Notes under the pieces: generated by a model | The model's database searches: none | Told to the model about the DNA's origin: nothing | Seen by the model: only the letters and a program-made list of their open reading frames with translations | Part shown: piece by piece, positions 54,544-64,000 of the stretch | How positions within the stretch are numbered: position 1 is the stretch's first letter | Layout: each line of letters begins with the position of its first letter | Program-made: the position numbers and the translations under genes | Origin: CADEEN01 sp963783785 | Lineage (GTDB): Bacteria; Pseudomonadota; Gammaproteobacteria; Burkholderiales; Burkholderiaceae_C | Assembly (NCBI GenBank): GCA_963783785.1 | Contig: CAWAOQ010000009.1 | Coordinates: 62,001-126,000, forward strand | Length of the DNA: 64,000 nt | Direction: 5' to 3'

Positions 54544-54594
54544 CACCCTTCCCGACCGCCGGGACGGGTGCAAAGACCGACTCCCTGAGGAGTC
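54544..54594 (+). other. Two tandem stem-loops in the leader of the 123-aa membrane protein
   Basis: Stem 1 (54544-54570) pairs CACCC-T-TCCCG with CGGGA-C-GGGTG around the loop ACCGC, 10 pairs with one mismatch. Stem 2 (54579-54594) pairs GACTCC with GGAGTC around CTGA. They end 24 nt before the ATG, directly before the ribosome site GGAGAGAG. I could not match them to a named riboswitch; they may regulate translation or be remains of a terminator. Confidence 0.4.
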
Positions 54595-54618
54595 CAACAA
54601 ACCAAGGTGGAGAGAGAC

Positions 54619-54990
54619 ATGAGCAACTGGTTCCTGCGTTTTGCCGTGCTGTACCTGATTGCCGGCGTGTCCCTGGGCATAGGCATGGCCGCCAGCGGCG
54701 ACCATTCATTCCACCCGGTGCACGCGCACCTGAACTTGCTGGGCTTCGTCCTGATGACGCTGTTCGGGCTGTTCTATCGCGTGGTACCGGCCGCCGCGGA
54801 GACGAAGTTGGCCAAGGCCCATTTCTGGATCTACCTGCCCGCACACTTCGTGCAGATGGTGGCGCTGGCCTTGCTGTACCGCGGCAACGCGGCGATGGAT
54901 CCGGTGCTGGGCGTGACTTCGTCGCTGGTCGGTATAGCCATCCTGTGCTTTGCCGTGGTGGTCTGGAGGCACACCAGCAATCCCGCCTGA
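54619..54990 (+). CDS. Small four-helix membrane protein resembling a haem-copper oxidase subunit I fragment
   Basis: The 123-residue protein has four predicted membrane helices (FLRFAVLYLIAGVSLGIGMA, LNLLGFVLMTLFGLFYRVV, FWIYLPAHFVQMVALALLY, VTSSLVGIAILCFAVVVW). The H-x-H motif in HPVHAHLNLLGF and a second His in LPAHFVQM resemble the haem-ligating helices of NorB/CcoN-type proteins. The family is known as small stand-alone proteins of unknown function, possibly haem-binding. The ATG at 54619 follows GGAGAGAGAC. Confidence 0.7.
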   Translation: MSNWFLRFAVLYLIAGVSLGIGMAASGDHSFHPVHAHLNLLGFVLMTLFGLFYRVVPAAAETKLAKAHFWIYLPAHFVQMVALALLYRGNAAMDPVLGVTSSLVGIAILCFAVVVWRHTSNPA

Positions 54991-55012
54991 AGGCGGCACC
55001 GAGTGCACCCGG

Positions 55013-55031
55013 GGCCCCGCCCGCCGGGGCC
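55013..55031. terminator. GC-rich hairpin between convergent genes
   Basis: GGCCCCG and CGGGGCC form a 7-bp stem around CCCGC, 22 nt after the small membrane protein gene. The following TTGG is too short for a classical terminator. Confidence 0.35.
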
Positions 55032-55117
55032 TTGGCGAATCGGGACCATTCGGGGGCCGACCCGCTGCGGCGTGAGGGCGACTGTCGCGCCTCCCTGGTC
55101 GGGCGCGGCACCTGCGC

Positions 55118-56782
<1,665 letters not shown>

Positions 56783-56897
56783 GGGCTTTCTTGCGCGTGA
56801 AATGACAACGCGGGCCCGCGGCCCGCAACAGGCGCCATTGTCGCCGCTTCCAACGGTGCCTGCAGGCGTGTGGCGGGTTCAGCCCACAATCGTGCCC

Positions 56898-58064
56898 ATG
56901 CCGCGCCCGCTCTGGCTGTTTTCGCTCGTCAACCTGGTCATCGGCACCGGGGCCTTTGTCATCGGTGGCATCCTGGCGCCGCTGGCGCATGACCTCGGCA
57001 TCGGCGTGCCGACCGCCGGCCAGGCGATGACGGCCTATGCGCTGTCGACGGCCCTGCTCGCCCCGCTGGTCCTGCTGGCCACGGGGGGCTGGCCGCGCCG
57101 CAACGCGCTGCTGCTCGCGCTGGCCCTGTTCGCCGCCGGCAACGTGCTCTGCGCTCTGGCGCACAGCCTCACCGCGCTGCTGGTCGGCCGCGTGCTGATG
57201 GGTCTGGGCGCGGTGTTCACGCCGATCTCCGCGGGCATTGCAGTGGCCCTGGTACAGCCGGCGCAACGCGGCAAAGCGCTGGCCTTCGTCTTCCTGGGCA
57301 TCAGCCTGAGCTATGTCGTCGGCGTGCCGCTCGGCGCCTGGCTTGGCCTCGCGTATGGCTGGCACACGCCGATCTGGGTCGTCGTCGCGCTGTCGGGCGT
57401 GGCGCTGGTGGCGGTGGCAGTGCGCGTGCCGGCCGTGATCGCCGCGCCCGGCGCCGGCTTCGGCGGGATCGGCGCGCTGCTCGCGCGCCGGGACGTGCTC
57501 GCCGCGCTGGCGTTGACGCTGCTCTACTTCATCGCGATCTTCGCCGTCTTCAGCTACATCGGGCCGGTGCTGCAGGCGCTGGTGCCGATGAGCAGCGCGC
57601 GCCTGTCAGTGACGCTGGCGCTGTTCGGCCTGTCGGGCGTGGCCGGCACCCTGATCGGTGGCGCCGCCAACGACCACTTCGGCAGCCGGCGCACGCTGCT
57701 CGTGCAACTCTCGGTGCTGGGCACGACGATGGTCGCGCTGCCGCTGGCCGCCGGCTCCTGGGGCCTGTTGATCGCAGTGCTGCTGGTCTGGGGCACCGCC
57801 GGTTTCGGCATGATGGCGCCGCAGCAATCGCGGCTGGCCGCGCTGGCGCCCGCGCAGGCGCCACTGCTGCTGTCGCTGAACACCTCGATGCTCTACCTCG
57901 GTACAGCCACCGGCGCCATCGTCGGCGGCGCGCTGGCGTCCAGCCTCGGTTTCGAGCGGCTGGCCTGGGCCGGCGTGCCGTTCGTCGCAGCGGGCCTTGC
58001 ATTGCTGTGGTTCAGCCACACTTCACGGCCATCGGTATCTTCCGCCCAGGAGCGCGCAGCATGA
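56898..58064 (+). CDS. Major facilitator superfamily efflux-type transporter
   Basis: The 388-residue protein has 12 predicted helices of the DHA1 drug-efflux type. Motif C-like sequence lies in LGISLSYVVGVPLGAWLG and an antiporter-like GRVLMGLGAVFTPISAGIAV precedes it. Relatives include arabinose and chloramphenicol-type exporters; the substrate is unknown. CACAAT ends 7 nt before the ATG and no Shine-Dalgarno is seen. The stop overlaps the next gene (ATGA). Confidence 0.87.
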   Translation: MPRPLWLFSLVNLVIGTGAFVIGGILAPLAHDLGIGVPTAGQAMTAYALSTALLAPLVLLATGGWPRRNALLLALALFAAGNVLCALAHSLTALLVGRVLMGLGAVFTPISAGIAVALVQPAQRGKALAFVFLGISLSYVVGVPLGAWLGLAYGWHTPIWVVVALSGVALVAVAVRVPAVIAAPGAGFGGIGALLARRDVLAALALTLLYFIAIFAVFSYIGPVLQALVPMSSARLSVTLALFGLSGVAGTLIGGAANDHFGSRRTLLVQLSVLGTTMVALPLAAGSWGLLIAVLLVWGTAGFGMMAPQQSRLAALAPAQAPLLLSLNTSMLYLGTATGAIVGGALASSLGFERLAWAGVPFVAAGLALLWFSHTSRPSVSSAQERAA

Positions 58065-58471
58065 ACAACCCCGTGATGACCGTCGAAGCCACTCCCTCCT
58101 TGGTGCGCATCACCCACATCGTCTATGCACTGCATGCGATCGGCCTGGCCCTCGGTGCGTTCGGCGCGGCCAGTGTGGTCGGATCGTTCCTGTTCGGCTG
58201 GCCGTCGATCATTGCGGTGATCATCAACTACATCTACCGCGGCGATGCGCGCGGCAGCTGGCTCGAGTCGCACTTCGGCTGGCAGATCCGCACCTTCTGG
58301 TTTGCGCTGGCCTGGGCCGCACTGGTGGCCGTCGTGTCGATCCCACTGACGCTGGTGATCGTCGGCTTCGGCACCTGGATACTCGGCTTGTTCGCGCTCG
58401 GTGCGTGGGCGATCTACCGCATCGCGCGCGGCTGGCTGCGACTCAATGCACACCAGCCGATGCCCGCTTGA
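58061..58471 (+). CDS. DUF4870-like small membrane protein
   Basis: The 136-residue protein has three or four helices (ITHIVYALHAIGLALGAFGA, FLFGWPSIIAVIINYIY, FWFALAWAALVAVVSIPLTL, VIVGFGTWILGLFALGAWAIY) and the loop YRGDARGSWLESHFGWQIRTFW typical of DUF4870-related proteins in beta-proteobacteria. The function is unknown. It is coupled to the MFS gene by ATGA overlap, so it may aid that transporter. Confidence 0.78.
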   Translation: MNNPVMTVEATPSLVRITHIVYALHAIGLALGAFGAASVVGSFLFGWPSIIAVIINYIYRGDARGSWLESHFGWQIRTFWFALAWAALVAVVSIPLTLVIVGFGTWILGLFALGAWAIYRIARGWLRLNAHQPMPA

Positions 58472-58483
58472 ACGCGCAACCGG

Positions 58484-58627
58484 TACAATGCGCGCTGCGT
58501 TGCGGCTTCCAGTCATCGCGACGCAGTCGATTCCGACGCCTTAAATCTCTCGCACCTGGCGACTGGTGCACCCGCAACGGGTGACCGCAGGCAGCGAACC
58601 ACGGCCCCGCACCACAAACACGGGGCC
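58484..58627 (+). promoter_or_regulatory. Promoter and structured leader of the second helicase gene
   Basis: TACAATGCGCGCTGCG (58484-58499) and CTGGTGCACCCGC (58563-58575) are identical to strings before the helicase gene at 22504. The second element forms a hairpin, CACCCG-CAA-CGGGTG (58569-58583). A further stem, GGCCCCG / CGGGGCC (58603-58627), ends 9 nt before the ATG and could hide the ribosome site. This suggests post-transcriptional control. Confidence 0.55.
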
Positions 58628-58636
58628 CCCAAAGAA

Positions 58637-59995
58637 ATGCATTTCACTGACCTCGGCCTGGCCGAGCCGCTCCTGCGCGCTGTTCGCGAACAGGGCTACG
58701 ACACCCCCACCCCGATCCAGGCGCAAGCCATCCCTGCCGTGCTGAAGGGCGGCGATCTGCTGGCCGGTGCGCAAACCGGCACCGGCAAGACGGCCGGCTT
58801 CGTGTTGCCGATGCTGCAACGGCTGATGGCGGTACCCTCCAAGCGCGATGCGCGTGGCCGCGTCGCCATCCGCGCGCTGATCCTCACCCCCACCCGCGAA
58901 CTCGCGGCGCAGGTCGAAGAGAGCGTGCGCACCTATGGCAAGCACGTGCCGCTGACGAGCATGGTGATGTTCGGCGGCGTGGGCATGCAGCCGCAGATCG
59001 ACCGCCTCAGGAAGGGCGTCGACATCCTCGTCGCCACGCCCGGCCGCCTGCTGGATCACCATGGCCAGCGCACGCTGGACCTGTCGCATGTCGAGATCTT
59101 CGTCCTCGACGAAGCCGACCGCATGCTCGACATGGGCTTCATCCACGATATCAAGAAGGTGCTGGCAGTGGTGCCGGCGAAGAAGCAAAGCCTGCTCTTC
59201 TCAGCCACCTTCAGCGACGAGATCAAGGCCCTGGCCGACAAGCTGCTGAATCAACCGGCGCTGATCGAAGTGGCTCGGCGCAACTCGACGGTCGAGGCCA
59301 TCGTGCAGAAGGTCCACCCGGTCGGCCGCGAGCGCAAGAAGGAGTTGCTGGCGCACCTGATCAAGAGCGGCGACTGGCACCAGGTGCTGGTCTTCACACG
59401 CATGAAGCACGGCGCCAACCGGCTCACCGAATACCTCAACGACCACGGCATCAGCGCGATGGCGATCCACGGCAACAAGAGCCAGACCGCGCGCACCAAG
59501 GCACTGGCCGACTTCAAGAAGGGCGACCTGCAGGTGCTGGTGGCCACCGACATCGCGGCGCGCGGCATCGACATCGACCAGTTGCCGCACGTCGTCAACT
59601 TCGAACTGCCCAACGTGCCCGAGGACTATGTGCACCGCATCGGCCGCACCGGCCGCGCGGGCGCCACCGGCGAAGCGATTTCGCTGGCCTGCGTCGACGA
59701 GGACATCTTCCTGCGCGACATCGAGCGCCTGATCAAGCGCAGCATTCCGCGCGAAGTGGTGCCCGGCTTCGAGCCGCCGCCGAACGAGAAGGCCGAACCG
59801 ATCGTGCTCGGCCGCATGACCATCGGCGTCGGCGGCACGCGCCGCAACGGCGGTGGCGGTGGTGCCGGCGCGCGCACGGGCAGGCCCGGCAGTGGTGGCG
59901 CACGTTCGCATCCGGCGCCGCAGGGACGCCGACCCCAGGGCAGTGTCGCCGGTGGCCCGCGATCCGGCACCCGTGCGGGCCCGCCCAAGCGCTGA
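58637..59995 (+). CDS. rhlE: DEAD-box ATP-dependent RNA helicase RhlE
   Basis: The 452-residue helicase has the Q motif MHFTDLGLAEPLLRAVREQG with TPTPIQAQAIP, motif I AGAQTGTGKTAGF, PTRELAAQV, TPGRLLDH, DEADRMLDMGF, SATFSDE and HRIGRTGRAGATG. An RNA-binding Gly/Arg-rich tail follows (GGGGAGARTGRPG). It is closer to canonical RhlE than the gene at 21116 because it keeps AQTGTGKT. The leader has two hairpins and elements shared with the other helicase gene. Confidence 0.94.
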   Translation: MHFTDLGLAEPLLRAVREQGYDTPTPIQAQAIPAVLKGGDLLAGAQTGTGKTAGFVLPMLQRLMAVPSKRDARGRVAIRALILTPTRELAAQVEESVRTYGKHVPLTSMVMFGGVGMQPQIDRLRKGVDILVATPGRLLDHHGQRTLDLSHVEIFVLDEADRMLDMGFIHDIKKVLAVVPAKKQSLLFSATFSDEIKALADKLLNQPALIEVARRNSTVEAIVQKVHPVGRERKKELLAHLIKSGDWHQVLVFTRMKHGANRLTEYLNDHGISAMAIHGNKSQTARTKALADFKKGDLQVLVATDIAARGIDIDQLPHVVNFELPNVPEDYVHRIGRTGRAGATGEAISLACVDEDIFLRDIERLIKRSIPREVVPGFEPPPNEKAEPIVLGRMTIGVGGTRRNGGGGGAGARTGRPGSGGARSHPAPQGRRPQGSVAGGPRSGTRAGPPKR

Positions 59996-60091
59996 CGGTG
60001 GGCCATGGTGCGGGCACTGGGCGCCCGCACCGACCGGCGCGTCTTGATTCGCATCAAGGGCCGGCGCCAAGCGCCAGCGTAGCCTCGCCGT

Positions 60092-60777
60092 TTGAACAAC
60101 GGCCGTGACGAGTTTCCGCGCAGCGTGCTGCTGGCCGGTGCCAGCGGCCTGGTCGGCCGCGAGTTGCTGGCCCAGTTGTTGGCCGAAGAGCGCACCACGG
60201 TGCACGCGCTGCTGCGCCGAGAGGTGCCGGATCTGCCGGTGTCACGACATCTGAAGCGCCACGTCATCGACTTCGCGCGGCCAGGGTTCCCTGCCAACTG
60301 CCGACACGGTGTACATCGCGCTCGGCACCACCCTCAAGACTGCCGGCTCGAAGGCCGCATTTCGCGCGGTCGATCTCGATGCCGTGGTCGCCGTAGCGCG
60401 CGCGGCGCGGCTAGGCAGGCGTGGAACGGGCAGCTGTCGTCTCGGCAATGGGCGCCGACATCGCTTCGCACGTGTTCTACAGCCGCATCAAGGGCGAAAT
60501 GGAAGCGCAACTCGCCGCGCTCGGCTTCGCGCGATTGGTGCTTGCGCGGCCGTCGCTGCTGGCCGGTGGACGCGCCCGGCTCGGCCAGCCGCGGCGCTGG
60601 GGCGAGCAACTGGCATTGATGCTGTTCGAGCCCCTCGGGGGTCTCATGCCCGCGCGCGTGCGCCCGATCGACGCCGCGGTCGTCGCCCGGGCAATGCGCA
60701 TGGCGGTGCGCCGTGACGGCCCGGCAGTCCAGATCATCGAGTCGGCCGAATTGCACACACTCGGAGGAACACCATGA
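60092..60777 (+). CDS. NAD(P)-binding atypical SDR (oxidoreductase/epimerase), two frameshifts
   Basis: This is a Rossmann-fold atypical SDR of about 227 residues when corrected. VLLAGASGLVGRELLAQLL is the nucleotide-binding start, and in the second frame TVYIALGTTLKTAGSKAAF and RAVDLDAVVAVARAA. In the third frame come VVSAMGADIASHVFYSRIKG, with a Tyr-x3-Lys-like YSRIK, and ARLVLARPSLLAGGR. Single extra bases near 60297 and 60414 split it into three frames. It resembles Htatip2-like or semialdehyde dehydrogenase-like proteins, substrate unknown. The start is TTG at 60092, and the stop overlaps the next ATG. Confidence 0.75.
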
Positions 60778-62129
60778 AACTGACCAGCTACGGTGCCGCC
60801 GACGGCGTCACCGGCTCCAAGCACCTGATCGACTTCGCGGGCTCGCGCATCCTGCTCGACTGCGGCCTGTTCCAGGGCCTGAAGCTGCACCGCGAACGCA
60901 ACTGGCAGCCGCTGCCGATCGACATCGCCAGCCTCGATGCCGTCGTGCTGAGCCACGCCCACCTCGATCACAGCGGCTGGCTGCCGGTGCTGGTCAAGCA
61001 CGGCTACCGTGGACCGATCTATGCCAGCGCGGCCACGCGCGACCTCGCCGATGTCCTGCTGCGCGACAGCGCGCATCTGCAGGAAGAAGACGCGCGACGC
61101 ATCAACCGCTACGGCATCTCCAAACACGGCAAGGCCCTGGCGCTCTATACCGGCGCCGATGCAGTGCGTGCGGTCCAGCGCATCACGCCGCTGGCAGCTG
61201 GCCGCAGCGTCAACGTCGGCCGGGTCGAAGTGTCTCTGACGCCGATCGGCCACCTGATCGGCGCCGGCGCGGTCACCCTCGCCGCCGGCCGCGAGCGCGT
61301 CGTCTACTCGGGTGACATCGGCCGCCAGCACGACTTGTTGCTGCCGCCACCCGAACGCATCGCCCGCGCCGACGTGTTGCTGATCGAGGCCACCTACGGC
61401 GACCGGGTCCACCCGCGTGACGACGTGCAGGTGACCCTCGGCAACATCATTCGCCGCACTGTGCAGCGCGGCGGCAGCGTGTTGCTGCCGGCGTTCGCGG
61501 TCGGCCGTGCGCAGGCGCTGATGCTGGTGCTGCAGCGCCTCCGGCGCGCAGGCGACATTCCGCACTCGCTGCCGATCTTCCTCGACAGCCCGATGGCGAT
61601 TGCCGCCACCGACGTGACGTTGCGCCACCGCAGGCTGCTGGCCGTACCGAGGCGCGAGATCGAAACACTGACCGACGGCGTGCACTTCATCGAGACGGGC
61701 GCGCAGTCGCAACGCCTGTCGCGCTCGCGCTACCCATCGGTGATCATCTCCGCGAGCGGCATGGCCACCGGCGGGCGCGTGCTGCACCACCTGCAGGCAA
61801 TGGCACCCAACGAGCACCACCACATCGTGTTCCCGGGCTTCCAGGTTGCCGGCACGCGCGGCGCACGCATGGTGGCGGGCGAGCGCGAAATCAAGATCTT
61901 CGGCGAGATGGTGCCGGTGCGCGCCGAGGTCAGCCACCTCGAAGGCTTTTCGGGCCACGCCGATGCCGACGAGTTGATGCAGTGGGCCGGCGGCTTCCAA
62001 CGGCCACCGCGCCACACCTTCGTGATCCATGGCGACCCCGACGCCACCGACCGGCTGCGCTTTCGCCTCGGGCACGAGATGGGCTGGCGTGCCAGCGTGC
62101 CGCCGCACGCGCAGACGGTCGAAATCTGA
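60774..62129 (+). CDS. Beta-CASP metallo-beta-lactamase RNase (CPSF73/Ysh1-like)
   Basis: The 451-residue MBL-fold ribonuclease has a beta-CASP domain. Motif 2 is LSHAHLDHSGWLPVL, motif 3 has the His in PIGHLIGAGAV, and motif 4 is YSGDIGRQHDLLL. The beta-CASP region has IFLDSPMA, and the C-terminal RMMBL part has HLEGFSGHADADEL and FVIHGDPDATDRLR. Bacterial members act in RNA processing or 3' end trimming. It overlaps the preceding dehydrogenase by ATGA. Confidence 0.92.
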   Translation: MKLTSYGAADGVTGSKHLIDFAGSRILLDCGLFQGLKLHRERNWQPLPIDIASLDAVVLSHAHLDHSGWLPVLVKHGYRGPIYASAATRDLADVLLRDSAHLQEEDARRINRYGISKHGKALALYTGADAVRAVQRITPLAAGRSVNVGRVEVSLTPIGHLIGAGAVTLAAGRERVVYSGDIGRQHDLLLPPPERIARADVLLIEATYGDRVHPRDDVQVTLGNIIRRTVQRGGSVLLPAFAVGRAQALMLVLQRLRRAGDIPHSLPIFLDSPMAIAATDVTLRHRRLLAVPRREIETLTDGVHFIETGAQSQRLSRSRYPSVIISASGMATGGRVLHHLQAMAPNEHHHIVFPGFQVAGTRGARMVAGEREIKIFGEMVPVRAEVSHLEGFSGHADADELMQWAGGFQRPPRHTFVIHGDPDATDRLRFRLGHEMGWRASVPPHAQTVEI

Positions 62130-62447
62130 CTGGCACCAGGGGTCGGCCTCTTGGTGGCGCCGGGCCGCGGCCCTGCGGGTCGGCATTGAACGCGAGCGGG
62201 ACGGCATGCTCCGGTTACCCCCGAGTGACTGAACAGTCCGGAACCACGAGACGCACCGGCGCTGGCGATCCGGTCGATGCAGGCCACTGCACGTGAGGCC
62301 TGGCCGCATGGACCGTCGTGAGGTTGCAGCATCGAGACCCGGCCGACGATGACGCCACCGCTGATCTGCTTGCAGTTTGTCGTGCCTGCTCACAGCCACC
62401 GGGCCGCGCTGCGCCTAAGGTCGCAACTCCCTTTCCGAGAGCCCACC
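62130..62447. other. Intergenic stretch of about 320 bases
   Basis: Nothing is recognised apart from possible upstream in-frame extensions of the next gene (to 62349). They lack a ribosome site and a natural composition. No hairpin with T-tract and no clear promoter is seen. Confidence 0.5.
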
Positions 62448-62936
62448 ATGCGCCGAGAACGCGTCGACACCCGCTGGGAAGGCACCGACTTGCTGGTGCT
62501 GCGCAACGACCACGAAATCGACCGCATCGCCTCGCGCGACATCCACCGTGTGATCCTGGTCTGTGATCGCGGTGACTCGCCGAGGGACTTGCGCTTCGCT
62601 GTGGTCGAGACCACCGCCGACCACGTGCTGTTGCCCGCAGCCAGTGGCATCGCCGGGCGCGTGCACTTCGAACGCCAGAGTTTCTGGACGCATCGCCCGT
62701 GCGTGTACTGGGTCGACGAGGCGCGGGCGCCACTGCCGCGGCGGTTGTTGCCGGGCGTGTGGCTGCTGCGCCGGCAGCAGCCGCGCTACATGCGCTTGCC
62801 GCACAGCGAACTGGGCGGGGTGATCGAGCAGTGGCCCCTCGAAGGGCCGCAGAGCTGGGAGCAGCGCAAGTGGGCCAACATCGTGCGCAGCCGGCTGTTG
62901 CCGCACGCCGCCGCCCGACCGCAGCCCCGACGATGA
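62448..62936 (+). CDS. Hypothetical protein (162 aa)
   Basis: I do not recognise this family. The start MRRERVDTRWEGTDLLVLRN is the best choice, with GAGAG about 6-10 nt upstream. The protein is soluble, Arg-rich and mixed alpha/beta (VILVCDRGDSPRDLRFAVVE, HVLLPAASGIAGRVHFERQ, FWTHRPCVYWVDEARA), with no signal peptide or membrane segment. A regulatory or structural role is possible. It ends 15 nt before a strong bidirectional terminator. Confidence 0.6.
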   Translation: MRRERVDTRWEGTDLLVLRNDHEIDRIASRDIHRVILVCDRGDSPRDLRFAVVETTADHVLLPAASGIAGRVHFERQSFWTHRPCVYWVDEARAPLPRRLLPGVWLLRRQQPRYMRLPHSELGGVIEQWPLEGPQSWEQRKWANIVRSRLLPHAAARPQPRR

Positions 62937-62951
62937 AGTGAAGCGCTGAAA

Positions 62952-62983
62952 AGAAAGAACCCGGCCGAGGCCGGGTTCTTTCT
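62952..62983. terminator. Strong bidirectional terminator
   Basis: AGAAAGAACCCGGCC and GGCCGGGTTCTTTCT form a perfect 15-bp stem with a 2-base gap, with A- and T-rich ends, between convergent genes. Confidence 0.88.
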
Positions 62984-63002
62984 GGCTGAGCCGACGCGAG
63001 GC

Positions 63003-63236
63003 TCAGACCTTCTTCTTCTCGGCCTTCTTCGCGTCGGTCTTGGCACCCGAGGCCGCCGAGGCAGCCGGAGCCGCAGCGGCCGGCTTGGCTTCGGCCTTGG
63101 CAGCCGCCGAGGCGGCCGGCTTGGCAGCAGCAGCCGGGGCCGCCGGCTTGGCCGGAGCAGCCGCCGACGCAGCGGTTTGGGCTTGGGTGGCAGCAACAAA
63201 GGCCAGGGCGGCCAGGGCGGTCAGGAGCTTGTTCAT
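63003..63236 (-). CDS. Small secreted Ala/Lys/Pro-rich protein
   Basis: The 77-residue protein has a signal peptide (LLTALAALAFVAATQAQ). The mature part is low complexity, almost only Ala, Pro, Lys, Ser and Glu (for example AAPAKPAAPAAAAKP), and ends DAKKAEKKKV. It resembles PA-rich cell-envelope proteins seen in Burkholderiales. The function is unknown. It is highly basic and may bind nucleic acids, lipopolysaccharide or peptidoglycan. The start at 63236 gives the signal peptide. Confidence 0.65.
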   Translation of the reverse strand: MNKLLTALAALAFVAATQAQTAASAAAPAKPAAPAAAAKPAASAAAKAEAKPAAAAPAASAASGAKTDAKKAEKKKV

Positions 63237-63319
63237 ATGGGTTTGTCGAATAAGTGCTGAGCAAGGCGCTCGGCTCGAATAACGGCCGCGCTGGAGGGGT
63301 GGTTGACAGCGCGGTTCAT

Positions 63320-64000
63320 CTATTCGAACCGGCCCTCACGCAGCCACTTGGTGGCGACCCATTTCTCCCCTGCGATCACCGGTGAGCCACCGTGCAGCGA
63401 GCGGGTGACCGGGTGCGGCCGGTTGTAACTGAAAAACACCGCGTTGCCCTTGATCGGGGCCACCTCCAGCGCCACGTCCGGAAACGTCGTCGCGCCACCC
63501 TGCTCGGGGGTGTTCAGGTACATCACCACCGTGCCGACCCGCTGGCCGCCGCGCTTGAGGATCGCCGGCGTGCCCGCCTTCGCGGGGTCGAAGTAGTCGT
63601 GGTGGGGCTGGTACTCGGCACCGGGCAGGTAGTGCAGCACCTGCAGACCCTCGCCGTTCTCGAGCGGCCAGTTCACGAGCCTCGCGATGCGCGCCTCGAT
63701 GCAGGCGCACAGAGCGTTCTCTTCGCGACCAAAGAACATCCCCGAACTGGTGCGCGCGGTGTTGACCTCGCTGCCACCGGTGTCGGTCTGCACGGTCTCG
63801 GAACGGCTCATGCGCGGGCGCGCCAAAGCCACGAGGCCATCGCACTCCTCATCCGACAGCAAGCCACCGAACACCACCACGCGCGGATTGCGCATCGTTG
63901 CCAGCACCTGCACGCGGCGATCGCCGGCGTCCAGCCACGACGGCGAATCGGTCAGGTCGGGTTCGGGCACCGGCACCGGTTCCGGAATGCCCATCGCCTT
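63320..64000 (-). CDS. 2OG-Fe(II) oxygenase, prolyl-4-hydroxylase-like, 5' partial
   Basis: The C-terminal 225 residues form a P4Hc-type dioxygenase that uses 2-oxoglutarate and Fe2+. Seen are NPRVVVFGGLLSDEECDGL, VNTARTSSGMFF, the iron ligands in YQPHHDYFDP (His-x-Asp) and HPVTRSLHGGSPV (distal His). EKWVATKWLREG provides the Lys/Arg for 2OG. The frame is open to the window end (Lys-Ala before the Met at 63994), so an N-terminal region is missing. The substrate is unknown. Confidence 0.88.
   Translation of the reverse strand, partial: KAMGIPEPVPVPEPDLTDSPSWLDAGDRRVQVLATMRNPRVVVFGGLLSDEECDGLVALARPRMSRSETVQTDTGGSEVNTARTSSGMFFGREENALCACIEARIARLVNWPLENGEGLQVLHYLPGAEYQPHHDYFDPAKAGTPAILKRGGQRVGTVVMYLNTPEQGGATTFPDVALEVAPIKGNAVFFSYNRPHPVTRSLHGGSPVIAGEKWVATKWLREGRFE

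Noticed and set aside
54544..54594. Guanidine-II (mini-ykkC) or SAH riboswitch
   Set aside because: Two hairpins are present but the conserved loop sequences of those classes are not.

Overview
This is a GC-rich (high sixties percent by eye) chromosomal window. Gene content and order place it in a betaproteobacterium of the order Burkholderiales, probably the Rubrivivax/Leptothrix/Ideonella group. Supporting evidence includes rpsP-rimM-trmD-rplS, hda-HAD-pcnB-folK, murJ divergent from rpsT with a DUF3579 gene behind it, argD-argF, and kynBUA. No rRNA, tRNA, CRISPR array, integrase or insertion sequence is visible. It reads as core chromosome with a few decayed genes.

Layout. 1-5.6 kb: the end of an ABC1/UbiB-family gene, a DUF418 membrane-protein remnant, a large DUF349 protein, and a tiny two-gene unit (35 and 86 residues) behind a palindromic operator. 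6.3-10.1 kb: tonB-exbB-exbD-exbD plus a periplasmic TPR protein. 10.2-17.7 kb: small metabolic enzymes (MBL hydrolase, SDR, TMEM165-type exporter, GFA, PaaI, glyoxalase, PaiB, ChaC, PdxH), interrupted on the minus strand by eda and a collapsed edd. 17.8-21 kb: a minus-strand unit of msrA, an ABC ATPase and FtsX-like permease, and two periplasmic proteins. 21-27.7 kb: a DEAD-box helicase, orn, M48 protease, phhB, rsgA, a CobD-like protein and a Nudix hydrolase. 27.8-30 kb: rplS-trmD-rimM-rpsP. 30-37.4 kb: a GNAT enzyme, a TM2 protein, pit with its DUF47 partner, folK, pcnB, HAD, hda and sirB1. 37.4-42.2 kb: murJ, rpsT, DUF3579, argD and argF. 42.2-47.2 kb: the kynurenine pathway (kynB, kynU, kynA) divergent from a 2-aminobenzoate-type CoA ligase and thioesterase. 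47.2-64 kb: a TAXI-type binding protein, nadC, aminopeptidase P, a large zinc-metalloprotease lipoprotein, ettA, an MFS transporter, a second RhlE-type helicase, a beta-CASP RNase, and a prolyl-4-hydroxylase-like gene cut by the window end.

Genes working together. TonB/ExbB/ExbD energise outer-membrane uptake, possibly assisted by the TPR protein. KynA-KynB-KynU turn tryptophan into anthranilate, which the divergent ligase could activate to anthraniloyl-CoA. Pit and DUF47 form a phosphate-uptake pair. The msrA-ABC-DUF3299 unit looks like a periplasmic metal or redox maintenance module.

The most striking points are these. (1) Eight clear and two probable single-base frameshifts all have the sign of +1 insertions, including in folK, argF and kynA, which points strongly to sequencing or assembly error. 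(2) edd appears reduced to a 72-codon in-frame fusion of its two ends, next to an intact eda and a HexR-like palindrome. (3) Two RhlE-type helicase genes 36 kb apart share a promoter/start element and a second leader element. (4) A translationally coupled micro-operon lies behind a PhaR-like palindrome. (5) Eight genes have a -10-like hexamer 6-8 nt before the start codon, suggesting leaderless mRNAs.
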